IMG/VR virus record: IMGVR_UViG_3300035698_014070 | Coordinates: 1-64,000 of that record | Length of the DNA stretch: 64,000 bases | Direction: 5' to 3' (one strand) | Source of the DNA: a virus | Shown: piece after piece, positions 16,389 through 25,015 of the stretch | Position numbering within the stretch: position 1 is the first letter of the stretch | How the letters are laid out: each line of letters opens with the position of its first letter | Made by a program: the position numbers and the translations under genes | The notes under the pieces: generated by a model | Databases searched by the model: none | Told to the model about the DNA's origin: nothing | Seen by the model: only the letters and a program-made list of their open reading frames with translations

Positions 16389-16643
16389 ATGAATTTACTC
16401 AGTGAAAAAATATTAGATGAGTTAGCACTTAAATTTCTAAAAATAAAAGGACTTAAGTGTTGTTGCGGTAAAGCTTTTTGTTCATTTGAAGGAGAAGGTT
16501 ATACGACTGGTTTTTATATTAAATGCACTAATGATCCTGTTTGCGCGTCTTGTAGTAGAGTAGTAACTAATAAGTGGATAGTTACTACAAGAAAAGAATG
16601 GGAAGCTGAACGTATATATAAGTTAGGTTTACACGATTTTTAA
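16389..16643 (+). CDS. Hypothetical zinc-binding protein
   Basis: This 84-residue protein has CCCGKAF, then a beta-hairpin (EGEGYTTGFYIKC) and CASC, a ribbon of the Lar/restriction-alleviation type (FYIKCTNDPVCAS...). The Lar resemblance is loose: such proteins usually have a CPxCG pair around a similar hairpin. Function is not assigned. Confidence 0.5.
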   Translation: MNLLSEKILDELALKFLKIKGLKCCCGKAFCSFEGEGYTTGFYIKCTNDPVCASCSRVVTNKWIVTTRKEWEAERIYKLGLHDF

Positions 16644-16670
16644 AGAAAGTGAGGCGGGGGAATAAGTACT

Positions 16671-16877
16671 ATGACTAAAAGAGAAATGACACGTACAGAA
16701 ATTCAAGCAGAATTAAAGCGAATGAATATAGATATGAAGCCTATGTACGAGAAGTTAGGTATCTTATTACAGTTATATGGAGTAGGTCATGAAGATGAAA
16801 TTAGTAGTGCTATTGCAGAAGAGATAAGAAAAGAAATAAGAAAGCATCTTAAGAAAGTAAGTTTAAGAGATTTTTAA
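16671..16877 (+). CDS. Small helical protein ending SLRDF (SLRDI-tag relative)
   Basis: This 68-residue, entirely helical, charged protein ends VSLRDF, one substitution away from the SLRDI C-terminus shared by many proteins downstream. It is the leftmost member of that group and precedes a 224-bp intergenic region. No catalytic motif. Confidence 0.5.
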   Translation: MTKREMTRTEIQAELKRMNIDMKPMYEKLGILLQLYGVGHEDEISSAIAEEIRKEIRKHLKKVSLRDF

Positions 16878-17101
16878 TAGATATAAGTAAATAATTTTTC
16901 CTTTCCTCCTTTGAGCTCTCTGTCTTTAATTAGGTAGCAGGCTTTTTTACTAACTTTTGTTAATATAGATCTAACTTTCATTTATATATTATATAGATAG
17001 AGTATAAAGTGAAAAGTTAACAAGATAGAAAAAATAATGAGAAAAAAGAGTCATAAAGCTTTATGCAGTAAGTAGTTAAGGAACGTACAGGAGAACAAAG
17101 C
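16878..17101 (+). promoter_or_regulatory. Intergenic region with AT-rich promoter-like motif
   Basis: These 224 bases hold no convincing gene (a 12-codon ATG frame exists near 17037). A pyrimidine-rich stretch follows the stop codon. At about 16979-17006 lies TTTATATATTATATAGATAG followed by AGT; a similar AT core with ATTATATAGAGAGT precedes the metallopeptidase gene (12133-12155). Both sit at gene-block starts and could be phage-specific promoters. An AGGAGAA site precedes the next gene. Confidence 0.3.
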
Positions 17102-17338
17102 ATGTGTAAAGAAAAAGAATTTTGTCCCTATTGTGGCACAGAATTAACAGAAAAGATGATTGAAAGTATAAATGTAGGGTATACAAATACATTGGATTTT
17201 GCGCATTTAGCTGATGAAGATGTACCTAGTTCTGATAGTGTTTATATAAGAATGAGAGATGCAGGATTGTTTAAGTCAGAAAAAGATTTGCAGAAAATAG
17301 AATCAGATGATATAGGTAGAGTTGAAGATATATTATAA
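17102..17338 (+). CDS. Small protein with N-terminal zinc knuckle
   Basis: This 78-residue protein starts with CKEKEFCPYCGTEL, half of a zinc ribbon; only one further-defined CxxC is present. It is acidic at its C-terminus. Starts after AGGAGAAC. No family is recognised. Confidence 0.5.
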   Translation: MCKEKEFCPYCGTELTEKMIESINVGYTNTLDFAHLADEDVPSSDSVYIRMRDAGLFKSEKDLQKIESDDIGRVEDIL

Positions 17339-17544
17339 TGGAATCATTTGTAATAACTACAGAAGAAACAAACGATATTATACATTCAGCATGTATAGAT
17401 ACATACTTTTGCGCTAATACAATGCAGAATGATATAGCAAGACAGATAGAGCATTGTGAGACACACATACCCTGGGATAGGCCTGAGTATTATAATCCAT
17501 GGAACAGGCTAGCACCGCCACATCTTAAAGTTAAACGATGGTAA
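17338..17544 (+). CDS. Hypothetical protein
   Basis: This 68-residue protein overlaps the previous stop (TAATG) and the next start. It has a tryptophan/proline-rich tail (IPWDRPEYYNPWNRLAPPH). No function is recognised. Confidence 0.45.
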   Translation: MESFVITTEETNDIIHSACIDTYFCANTMQNDIARQIEHCETHIPWDRPEYYNPWNRLAPPHLKVKRW

Positions 17545-18044
17545 TGAAGAGCTTAATAAAAGAATTACAGCAAGTACTGACAGAATCTACAGGACTGAAG
17601 AAAGGCGACACGGTGTACAATGTCTACACGTCCAAAGATTTTGGTTCTATAAACGAAGGGCAGTTTTCTATAGTATTCTTTATAACAGAGCACAGTGAGG
17701 CTTTACTCTGGGCAAAAGAAAACGTAAGATATAACAATGCCGATGCGGTTTACATACGTGAATGCGAATTGCTTACAGACAGAATTGCACAAGTAGAAGA
17801 TATAATGCCATACATTGAAGAAGAGAGTGCATTTGAATCAGTGTGGAATGAAGATTATTTTCATGTAGGTACATGGGAAGATAAAGCTAGACATCTAATT
17901 AGCAGGATTAAGAGAAACTGGGATGCTATAGAGTTTACGCGGCACCACGACGATATAGAAAATATGGTAATGGTATTTGATGTAGATAAGAATGTTAAGT
18001 TATTGAAAGAGCCGTATAAGTATAATAGTTTAAGAGATATATAG
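17544..18044 (+). CDS. SLRDI-tag protein with CTS-like N-terminus
   Basis: From ATG 17544 the product has 166 residues (an in-frame ATG lies six bases earlier). It begins MKSLIKELQQVLTE, an amphipathic helix with an LTE sequence like the (L/I)xE sites cut by T4 prohead protease, and ends YNSLRDI. The middle is a globular alpha/beta region (GDTVYNVYTSKDFGSINEGQ; VYIRECELLTDRI) that looks like a small ADP-ribosyltransferase- or toxin-like fold, which I cannot confirm. It lies two genes before the portal gene. The likely role is a protein packaged into the head; that is inference. Confidence 0.6.
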   Translation: MKSLIKELQQVLTESTGLKKGDTVYNVYTSKDFGSINEGQFSIVFFITEHSEALLWAKENVRYNNADAVYIRECELLTDRIAQVEDIMPYIEEESAFESVWNEDYFHVGTWEDKARHLISRIKRNWDAIEFTRHHDDIENMVMVFDVDKNVKLLKEPYKYNSLRDI

Positions 18045-18055
18045 GAGAACTTAGT

Positions 18056-18424
18056 ATGAATGATAGTTTTGATTGGCCTAGTAGTAAGACATATGCAGAT
18101 TTCTGTACAAGATTAAAAGAATTTAATGATACAGATTCGTATATTAGCGGAGAACTTAATGTATGGCTTGGTGATGTTGATATGACTTTAAAGGTACATG
18201 ATGGAGCGCATACTGTTTCTTTCTATTCAGAATTAGGTGCTCGTGAAGTATCAGAAACGAAAGCATCTGTAAAGAAAGATAAGATAAAAGATATGCTTGA
18301 ACAAATGAAAGAAGGAATTAATATACTTATAGACAACATTGATGAAGCAGTTGAAGAAGTAGTTAAACAGAATGCAGCATATAATGAGTGGGATAAAGAG
18401 TATACAGAAGAAAGTAAATTGTAA
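18056..18424 (+). CDS. Hypothetical acidic protein next to portal
   Basis: This 122-residue protein has strands in its first half (SGELNVWLGDVDMTLKVHDGAHTV) and a long helix in the second (KDMLEQMKEGINILIDNID). It follows AGGAGAAC and overlaps the portal start by one base. It has no SLRDI end. Function unknown. Confidence 0.55.
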   Translation: MNDSFDWPSSKTYADFCTRLKEFNDTDSYISGELNVWLGDVDMTLKVHDGAHTVSFYSELGAREVSETKASVKKDKIKDMLEQMKEGINILIDNIDEAVEEVVKQNAAYNEWDKEYTEESKL

Positions 18425-20184
18425 TGCAGAATCCGCTGAATTTAATTGCTAAGATCTTCAAGAAACCTGGTTCTGTACCAGCTGCCGATTTGATTTCAGT
18501 AATGAGAGATCTGCAGAATAATCTTGCGCAGATGCAGACACCAGATAATAAGACTAAGATGTCTAAAGAAGATCTTAGTAAGATATTATTGATGGGTTCA
18601 CCTTCCACTTCAATGGATGATACTGTATTCAATAGCATGGTTATAAACTATGAGCGCAGATCTGTTTATAAAGAATTAGATTTAAGCTTATCCCACTGGA
18701 TGATGTCATCTGCTCTCGAATGCTACAGCGATTACGCCACCGTATATTCGCCTATACATGATTCTACAGTCTGGTGTACAGGTGATACAAAGTATGTTTC
18801 TAAGATAACAAACATGTTAGATCAGATAGGAGTAGAAGAGAAGATATTTGATTGGGCATGGACAATTGCTGCATATGGAGATTTGTTTGTAGAGTTAGTA
18901 GCAGATCCATCGCTTGGTATTATAAACATAATGGATGATGACCATCCTATTAATGTATCTAGACTTGATAGAAATGGAGTATTAAACGGATTCTTTAGAA
19001 CACCATTAGGAGAAGTAGGGCAGGAAGTAACGGCACAATTATTGCCACCATGGAAGTTTGTGCACTTTAGATTGTTATCAACTAAAAGAAAGAGACCATT
19101 GTACGGTGATCCTAATTTCACAGAGTATAGAACTATGCACTTATTGTCTCCTGATGCTAGAAGAATATCAACAGCATACGGAACAAGCGTATTGATGAAC
19201 GCGTTGCCTATATATAAACGTTTACGTATGGCTGAAGATAGTCTGTTACTTACACGTTTAACTCGCGGTATTAAACGTTACATATATAAGGTCAAGGTAG
19301 ATGGCTCTAATATAGATTCTATTTCAGCCATTATTGATGGTTATAAATCATTGTTGAAGACGGCTAGAGCGATAAACAGCAGTTCTTCTAGTCCATACTT
19401 TGAAGAGCGGTATGACCCAATGGGTTCATTAGAAGATTTAATTGTGCCAGTGTGGGATAATGTGAATGATTTAGAAGTAGAAGAAATTGGTGGTGATGCA
19501 GATATACGATGGATTGTGGATATAGAGGAACTTCGCAATCAATTAGCTTCAGCATTACGTACTCCTTTATCTTTGTTAGGTGGATTTGTAGATGAGGCAA
19601 CTGGTGCTTTAGGCAGTTCATCTATAGAGAAGCTAGATATGCGGTTTGCTAGATCAGCTCGTCGTCTTCAGCGTGCTTTGATTGTTGGTATAACTAGAAT
19701 GGCACAAATAGATTTAGCATATCAAGGGCTGGATCCAGATACAAAATTGTTTGATATACATATGCCTGAAACATCTACTGCAGAAGAAGAGCAATTAAGA
19801 GAGTCATTAGATACAGCAATAGATGTGGTTGATAAAGTATTAATGACGTACGAGTCTGTGTTTGGTAAAGACTTGAATAAAGCAAAGCTGTTAGATTATT
19901 TAAATCAGAAGTTTCTGAAACTCAGTGATTTGAACTTAACTGATTATGTAACAGCGTATGAAGGAAGTGATAGAGATAAGCAATTGAGTTTGATTGATGA
20001 TGCTAAAGACGAGTTAGTGCATAATAAGGGTAGGCTTGCTAGAACAGCTAAGTCATTAGATTTTAAAGCACTAACAGAAACAAAAGAAGGTAAAGCTTTG
20101 TGGGAATTGAATAACCCAGATCGTGCAAGTATTAAGATAAAGATAAACGCTTCTAAGAAAAGAACTAAAGGTTCAAAGAAATGA
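18424..20184 (+). CDS. Portal protein (T4 gp20-like)
   Basis: This 586-residue protein forms the dodecameric ring at the capsid vertex through which DNA passes. Portal hallmarks include LSHWMMSSALECYSDYAT near 80-97, EKIFDWAWTIAAYGDLFVEL near 139-158, PPWKFVHFRLL near 205-215 and the clip/stem region with LRTPLSLLGGFVDEATGALGSSSIEK near 378-403 followed by helices. The basic C-terminus (KKRTKGSKK) is exposed to DNA in other portals. It starts the head-gene block, and a SLRDI gene overlaps its stop. Confidence 0.9.
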   Translation: MQNPLNLIAKIFKKPGSVPAADLISVMRDLQNNLAQMQTPDNKTKMSKEDLSKILLMGSPSTSMDDTVFNSMVINYERRSVYKELDLSLSHWMMSSALECYSDYATVYSPIHDSTVWCTGDTKYVSKITNMLDQIGVEEKIFDWAWTIAAYGDLFVELVADPSLGIINIMDDDHPINVSRLDRNGVLNGFFRTPLGEVGQEVTAQLLPPWKFVHFRLLSTKRKRPLYGDPNFTEYRTMHLLSPDARRISTAYGTSVLMNALPIYKRLRMAEDSLLLTRLTRGIKRYIYKVKVDGSNIDSISAIIDGYKSLLKTARAINSSSSSPYFEERYDPMGSLEDLIVPVWDNVNDLEVEEIGGDADIRWIVDIEELRNQLASALRTPLSLLGGFVDEATGALGSSSIEKLDMRFARSARRLQRALIVGITRMAQIDLAYQGLDPDTKLFDIHMPETSTAEEEQLRESLDTAIDVVDKVLMTYESVFGKDLNKAKLLDYLNQKFLKLSDLNLTDYVTAYEGSDRDKQLSLIDDAKDELVHNKGRLARTAKSLDFKALTETKEGKALWELNNPDRASIKIKINASKKRTKGSKK

Positions 20185-20462
20185 AAGAGCTAATAGAACA
20201 ATTAATAAATGTATTAGAATCAAAATATGGAACAGGCGATGTTGTAGTATTTACTTTAAAAAATTTACATAGCTCTGCTTATGCGGGTACTAAAATGAAA
20301 GAGCATGATGGTAAAAAATGTACAATAGTTAAATATTTACATACAGATTATGATTTTAATGTTTCATTCTATGATATAGAATTTGATGATGGATATACTC
20401 TAAGTAACGCAGGTGATTACATGTTAAAGCCTTATGTAAATCCTAGTTTGAGAGATATATAA
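20181..20462 (+). CDS. SLRDI-tag protein with CTS-like N-terminus
   Basis: This 93-residue protein begins MKELIEQLINVLESKYG and ends NPSLRDI. Between them is a small strand-rich domain (GDVVVFTLKNL; KKCTIVKYLHTDYDFNVSFYDIEFDDGYTL) like a Tudor/KOW-type barrel. It overlaps the portal stop by ATGA and the next start by TAATG. Confidence 0.6.
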   Translation: MKELIEQLINVLESKYGTGDVVVFTLKNLHSSAYAGTKMKEHDGKKCTIVKYLHTDYDFNVSFYDIEFDDGYTLSNAGDYMLKPYVNPSLRDI

Positions 20463-20737
20463 TGTCAGATGATAAGTTAGCACAGGATATACAGGATATT
20501 ATACTAGGAAAGCGTGTGCTAACATCAGAGAGTGATCAAGTATATGACCAACCTATAATACGTAAAGAGAATACAAGTGACCAAGTAAATGAAGATATGT
20601 CTTTTGGAGAAATGTTAGAACAAGTTTGTAATGATAGTGTGCAGCAAAATAAAGAAGATGATAAGATAACTGATGAAATGTGTAATGAGGTTATAAGTAA
20701 ATGTAACATGAGTCTTATGAAGGATTTACTAAAATGA
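20462..20737 (+). CDS. Acidic helical hypothetical protein
   Basis: This 91-residue acidic protein has no visible domain; it is low in aromatics and likely partly disordered. It overlaps both neighbours. No SLRDI end. It may be a head-core or chaperone-type protein by position only. Confidence 0.45.
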   Translation: MSDDKLAQDIQDIILGKRVLTSESDQVYDQPIIRKENTSDQVNEDMSFGEMLEQVCNDSVQQNKEDDKITDEMCNEVISKCNMSLMKDLLK

Positions 20738-20964
20738 GTTTTGAAAATATCTATGGTAGTATTCAGAATGAAATTCTTACAGAGATAAAGGATCAGCTCC
20801 TTGTTTCTGTTACGTTACCGATAGATGCTTTAACAGAATCCGTTGGTGATATTTATGTAAGTGTTTCAGGAAATTGTAATGCTTGGTTACAACAAAATGA
20901 GAATAATAAAGATATCTTAGCAGAAGCTTTATTGAATTTAGCTGATCGTGTAATGAAAGAGTAA
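20734..20964 (+). CDS. Hypothetical protein
   Basis: This 76-residue protein begins MSFENIYGSIQNEILTEIKDQLL, an amphipathic helix with an LTE sequence similar to other proteins of the block. No SLRDI end. Unknown function. Confidence 0.45.
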   Translation: MSFENIYGSIQNEILTEIKDQLLVSVTLPIDALTESVGDIYVSVSGNCNAWLQQNENNKDILAEALLNLADRVMKE

Positions 20965-21342
20965 ATGGATACATTGTTAGAACAAGTAAATAAAGCGTTT
21001 AGAGAAACTAACGAAGCTAGACCAGCTAATGCAGCTGTAGTAAAAGCAGAATTAAAGCGCGTATTTATTGACGCGCAATATACGATACGTGATCTTCATG
21101 ATAGTACTTCTCCAGCATTTGACGCAGTAGATAATTCTATGAATTTTATTATACCAGTAAGAAATAATAGAAAATATACTGAAGAAGTTTTAGCAGAAGT
21201 TGGTTTAGCAGAAGAATATACTGAACTTATCTTTAAAAAACAGGTAATAGCGGATCAGCTAAAAGATACAGAAGATTTAGAAATATTCGCAATTAAATTA
21301 GATCAAGCAATAAAGAATATGAGTTCGCTTAGAGATATATAA
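20965..21342 (+). CDS. SLRDI-tag helical protein
   Basis: This 125-residue helical protein begins MDTLLEQVNKAFRETNE and ends MSSLRDI. The middle has no catalytic signature. It starts directly after the upstream stop and overlaps the next start by TAATG. Confidence 0.6.
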   Translation: MDTLLEQVNKAFRETNEARPANAAVVKAELKRVFIDAQYTIRDLHDSTSPAFDAVDNSMNFIIPVRNNRKYTEEVLAEVGLAEEYTELIFKKQVIADQLKDTEDLEIFAIKLDQAIKNMSSLRDI

Positions 21343-22715
21343 TGATATCACAGTTATTAGAATTTATAGATAAAGAATTAAACGAAGGACTGAAGTCTGC
21401 TCGTCGTACGTATTTAGATAGCGATAAGATAGATCAAGCAGAGTTTGATTGGTGTGTATCTGCTGATCCTACATCTCAAAAGAAATACTTAGATTGGATA
21501 TGCAAACAGTACATTACGCATGATGAATTAGATTTAGAAGGTTTTAAAACACTTATTAAAGACTTTTATACATATTCTGAAGATAAGTTAATAGATAATC
21601 CTGATATATATACATATAAAACAATAGAGCAAGTTGCTGATGCTATAACTGCTGCTAAATCTAAAGTAACTAAGAAGAAGAAAAAAGAAAGCGCAATAAA
21701 GGGTGCAGCAGTTTCTTTTGAAACAGATAAATATGTTGGTTATAATATTTATTCTAATGAAGCGTCAAAGAAGTATGGTGCAGGAGCTCCATGGTGTACT
21801 AGATCAGAGGAATCACCATCACATTGGTTTGACTATAGGTATAATGATAGAAAAAGTTTTATTTATATACTTAATAAGATTAAACCAAAAGATAAGTACG
21901 CTCTTGTGTATATAGATAATAAAATACATGAATGTTGGGATATTATTAATGATAATATTGGATTTAGTCAAGCATTTGATAATATGCAAAAAGTAGATGA
22001 TAGTATTACTGATAGTTATATAGAGTTATTTAAAGAAGGTATACCTGAATCAGGTGAATTACGTGATCCTAAAGAAACTATTGATAATGAGTATGATTTT
22101 TTAACATCTAAAGTAAAACGAATAACAGATAAATTGTTTTTACAATTGTCTGGTGTTAAATCAAGATATCTTCTTAAAGATCATGAGATGTACATGATAG
22201 ATTTGAATAAGAATATGTCTTCAGAAAAACTTGCACAGAATATTGTATCACAATTAATTGCTAGTGTTAAAGATGATACGTCTAATACGTTACGCTGGTC
22301 GCGTTGGTTAAATGATGATAGTATAAATAATATACAAATAGATGATTCTCTTATAAATATAATTGAATCATTTGGTGGTATACATAGATTGAAAACATTA
22401 GAAGAAGCAGATAAGTTTCTTGAAAATATAATTAGAAAAGTAACTACAGAAATAAATCATGATGATATACGTAATGTAAAATTGTGGTTAGATTTACTTG
22501 GCGATATTTTGATGAAGGGTTTTGTGGGTGTGTGTTATTACAAGACGAAAGCGCCACATCCAAAAGGAGCAGCGTATTATCCAGTGCGTACATCTGATTA
22601 TACAAAAGCAGATTCATTTGTTGGTGAAATTAAAGATAATCCAAAATGGGCTCAAGAAGAGTTCGAATACTTTTTAGATGCTGTAATGAATAAATACAAA
22701 ATGTTTGAATTATGA
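21342..22715 (+). CDS. Hypothetical protein with GAGAPWCT motif
   Basis: This 457-residue protein begins MISQLLEFIDKELNEG, a CTS-like helix with LNE. Near residue 145-155 it has SKKYGAGAPWCTRSE, a motif form (G-x-G-x-x-W-C-T) I associate with uncharacterised proteins of large phages, followed by strands (SFIYILNK; YALVYIDNKIHECWD). The rest is helical. A weaker form of the same motif (FFGKGTNWSIS) occurs in the protein at 47839. The protein does not end in SLRDI. Confidence 0.5.
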   Translation: MISQLLEFIDKELNEGLKSARRTYLDSDKIDQAEFDWCVSADPTSQKKYLDWICKQYITHDELDLEGFKTLIKDFYTYSEDKLIDNPDIYTYKTIEQVADAITAAKSKVTKKKKKESAIKGAAVSFETDKYVGYNIYSNEASKKYGAGAPWCTRSEESPSHWFDYRYNDRKSFIYILNKIKPKDKYALVYIDNKIHECWDIINDNIGFSQAFDNMQKVDDSITDSYIELFKEGIPESGELRDPKETIDNEYDFLTSKVKRITDKLFLQLSGVKSRYLLKDHEMYMIDLNKNMSSEKLAQNIVSQLIASVKDDTSNTLRWSRWLNDDSINNIQIDDSLINIIESFGGIHRLKTLEEADKFLENIIRKVTTEINHDDIRNVKLWLDLLGDILMKGFVGVCYYKTKAPHPKGAAYYPVRTSDYTKADSFVGEIKDNPKWAQEEFEYFLDAVMNKYKMFEL

Positions 22716-23030
22716 GTATTAATAGAACAACTTGAAGAAATAATGCTTACTGAAGAAAGCAGAATAGAGTTACTTGATCAGTGGTTTTCGAAGTATGAAC
22801 GGTGGACTGATGAAATAGAACGTTTTTCTAGAAGGTTGATGGATGATTTTTATTGGATGGTGAAAAAACCAGAGCTAGAAATGAATAATGATAAAGAATT
22901 AACTAAGGCAGTAAAAGATATACATGATACAGCACAAAAAATTAATTTAAGCACTAATCCTTTATTTGATATGATTCGTAAAACAGAAAAACAGTTTAAA
23001 CAAAAAGCAGCTTCTTTAAGAGATATATAA
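22712..23030 (+). CDS. SLRDI-tag helical protein, start frameshifted
   Basis: The intact frame runs from ATG 22743 (95 residues) and ends AASLRDI. The same frame continues upstream without a start to GTA 22716 and encodes VLIEQLEEIMLTEES, clearly the CTS-like N-terminus of its relatives. The 17 bases TTAATAGAACAACTTGA (22719-22735) are identical to those in the gene at 24180. Removing the single A at 22718 would restore ATG AGT TTA ATA GAA (MSLIEQL...) from ATG 22712. So either the start is frameshifted or one base is surplus. The body is helical. Confidence 0.55.
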
Positions 23031-23407
23031 TGTTAGAATTAATAAACAAACTGTTGGCATATGAACGGCACTTTTCACATAGTCATGGTGACAAGATAGA
23101 TTTAGCTAAGTCATTGTTTCTTGAGAATAAACATGATGAGTGCAGAGATGTGCTTAATACATTTCCTTCACAAGAAGTACTGCTAGGACAGTTGACTGAA
23201 AAACTTAAAGGTAAAAGTGTTTATAAGACGCTTAAGCTTATTGCAGAAGGCAAGTGCGAAAGTAAGGCAGCTGAGATGAAAGGTCTTTTTAGTTTAGGAA
23301 CACATATAGCGATAGAGTGTGAAAAAGAAAATAGTGAGTACGGTTTGTTATTGCCATATGTGTATGAAAAGCTTGGTCAACTTATATTTAATAAAGAAAT
23401 AGATTAA
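23030..23407 (+). CDS. Helical hypothetical protein
   Basis: This 125-residue all-helical protein begins MLELINKLLAYERHF, again a short amphipathic helix. Repeated helix pairs (KSLFLENKHDECRDVLNTF) resemble TPR-like hairpins. No SLRDI end. It overlaps the previous stop by TAATG. Confidence 0.5.
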   Translation: MLELINKLLAYERHFSHSHGDKIDLAKSLFLENKHDECRDVLNTFPSQEVLLGQLTEKLKGKSVYKTLKLIAEGKCESKAAEMKGLFSLGTHIAIECEKENSEYGLLLPYVYEKLGQLIFNKEID

Positions 23408-23434
23408 TGAATGATAATTTTACAGGAGTTTACT

Positions 23435-24187
23435 ATGAATAATTTGATGAGTTCACTGATGGAAAGCGCTATGCATGGCGCAAATGATGTGTTCACTGTG
23501 CAGAAGTTTCGGTTCAGTGGACAAATCGTTGATTCTATTTCCTTTAAAGAAAAGGATGTAGCTTTAGAGTTTGCTAGTGATGTGGTTAAGTCTATGCCTT
23601 CTTCTAAGTATTTTGTTGAGGTGCATGAAGTAACAGATGAAGGTGGTTCTAATACGCTTTGGAGTAGTGAAGCTAAAGATCCTGACAAGAAGACGAAGAA
23701 GCCTGGTAAGGTGCCGACTAAGACGGATGCTGAAGGTGATGGATCAATAACAAATATAAAGGCACCCAACGAGGCTAAGTCTGGTGATAAAAAGGAAAAG
23801 AAACCTGGTAAGGTACCAGTGAAGACTGATGCAAAAGATGATACAGGTAGTGTGAAGAATATTAAAGCACCGAATGAAGGTGTGTTACCAGATCATGCTG
23901 AGCCAACTGATAAGAAGATTCAGGCTATGGTTGAAGAAGAAGATACTGAAGAGAAATGCGATGAAGAAAGTGAAGATGATGACGAAGAGAATGTTGATGA
24001 AGCAAGTAAAAAGCAAACATTAAGTGAGTTTACAGAGTATATTAAATCAATATATGGATTTGAAGAAGGAGAATCTGAAGAAGATTTTGATGAAGCGGTT
24101 TATGTTGCAATGAAAGAACTGCATGGCGACGAAATTTACGATGCATTATTAGATGCGTTTACTGCTGGTAAGAATACTAATGGATAA
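23435..24187 (+). CDS. Head core/scaffold-like protein with HAEPTDKK motif
   Basis: I choose ATG 23435 because AGGAG precedes it; 250 residues. It begins MNNLMSSLMESAMHG. A basic/proline segment is duplicated (KKPGKVPTKTDAEGDGS... NIKAPNE near 88-113 and again near 122-148). Then LPDHAEPTDKKIQAM (151-165) is nearly identical to a segment of the scaffold-like protein at 34861, and an acidic run follows. The shared motif suggests both bind the same partner in the prohead. Charged composition is typical of prohead core proteins. Confidence 0.55.
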   Translation: MNNLMSSLMESAMHGANDVFTVQKFRFSGQIVDSISFKEKDVALEFASDVVKSMPSSKYFVEVHEVTDEGGSNTLWSSEAKDPDKKTKKPGKVPTKTDAEGDGSITNIKAPNEAKSGDKKEKKPGKVPVKTDAKDDTGSVKNIKAPNEGVLPDHAEPTDKKIQAMVEEEDTEEKCDEESEDDDEENVDEASKKQTLSEFTEYIKSIYGFEEGESEEDFDEAVYVAMKELHGDEIYDALLDAFTAGKNTNG

Positions 24188-24515
24188 GTTAATAGAACAA
24201 CTTGAGAGAAGTTTAAATGAAGAAGGTGAATTGAATACACCTGAATCATACTTAATGAAACGAGCATCAGATATTTCAGATAAATTAGATACAATTGAAG
24301 ATGCGCTTGCAGATATACACAATGATATATATGATATTACGATGGCTTTACCACCAGGTGGACCTACTTATAAAAAATGGGGTAATCAGTTTTACAATTT
24401 AAAAATAGAAGCAGGAAATGCTTTTGAACATGGAGATAACTTTTTATACCGTTTGAATAAGTTTATAGATAAGTTTATGAGTGAGTACAAAGCTATCACA
24501 TTGAGAGACATATGA
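24180..24515 (+). CDS. SLRDI-type (TLRDI) tag helical protein
   Basis: The start is ATG 24180 (111 residues). It begins MDKLIEQLERSLNEEGE with an LNE site and ends ITLRDI. The body is a helical bundle without motifs. It overlaps both neighbours (ATGA at the 3' end). Confidence 0.6.
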   Translation: MDKLIEQLERSLNEEGELNTPESYLMKRASDISDKLDTIEDALADIHNDIYDITMALPPGGPTYKKWGNQFYNLKIEAGNAFEHGDNFLYRLNKFIDKFMSEYKAITLRDI

Positions 24516-24886
24516 AAGAACTATTAGAAAAGTTAAGTAAAGTGATTAAAGCATCTCTTGATACAGATGCAGAGTATATAGAAGAGTATGTAGACGCTTT
24601 AGAAACTGTAATAGATCGGTATACTAATGCACAATATAGTATAGAACGTGCGGTAAATGCACTATGTCATGCTGTTGATGGTGTGAAGATAGGGTTAGAA
24701 GATCGTAAAGATCAAAAGTCAATTGAGTTTATTGAAGAGGTTTTTGGTAACATCACTGAGATAGATAACAACAACGCTGATTTGGTTAACAATGAAAGAC
24801 TTAAAATTATGGTTGAGTCTATAGATGGTATTAGAAAAGCTTTAGCTGATATGGTTTTAAGTAAGAAAAGTTTACGGGATATATAA
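24512..24886 (+). CDS. SLRDI-tag helical protein
   Basis: This 124-residue protein begins MKELLEKLSKVIKASLD and ends KKSLRDI. All helical. It is the last gene before a terminator-like region and a strong promoter, hence the 3' end of the portal-proximal block. Confidence 0.6.
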   Translation: MKELLEKLSKVIKASLDTDAEYIEEYVDALETVIDRYTNAQYSIERAVNALCHAVDGVKIGLEDRKDQKSIEFIEEVFGNITEIDNNNADLVNNERLKIMVESIDGIRKALADMVLSKKSLRDI

Positions 24887-24907
24887 ATGCATAATTTATT
24901 TGTAATT

Positions 24908-24972
24908 AGAACTTGTTCGGCTCCAAGTTCTCCTTTCGCAGGCCGGCTGTTCACAAAGCAGTCGGTCTGTTT
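24908..24972 (+). terminator. Two tandem hairpins, terminator-like
   Basis: Hairpin 1 pairs 24908-24915 (AGAACTTG) with 24924-24931 (CAAGTTCT), 8 bp perfect, loop 8. Hairpin 2 pairs 24940-24949 (AGGCCGGCTG) with 24959-24968 (CAGTCGGTCT), 10 bp with two G-U pairs, followed by GTTT. The second is the more terminator-like, though the U-tract is short. GC content stands out from the surroundings. Confidence 0.55.
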
Positions 24973-24998
24973 ACATAATGAAAACAGTATGTTATAAT
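24970..24998 (+). promoter_or_regulatory. Consensus-like sigma-70 promoter
   Basis: TTTACA (24970-24975), a 17-base spacer and a perfect TATAAT (24993-24998) lie 18 bases before the start codon at 25016, with AAGGA in between. This is a textbook host housekeeping promoter, placed right after the tandem hairpins, and would let the surface-protein cassette be read by unmodified host polymerase. Confidence 0.7.
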
Positions 24999-25015
24999 AC
25001 ATAAAGGAATAAACA

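Noticed and set aside
24887-24997. A 36-codon ORF after the SLRDI gene
   Set aside because: It covers two hairpins and the -35/-10 promoter elements, has no ribosome-binding site and no recognisable sequence.
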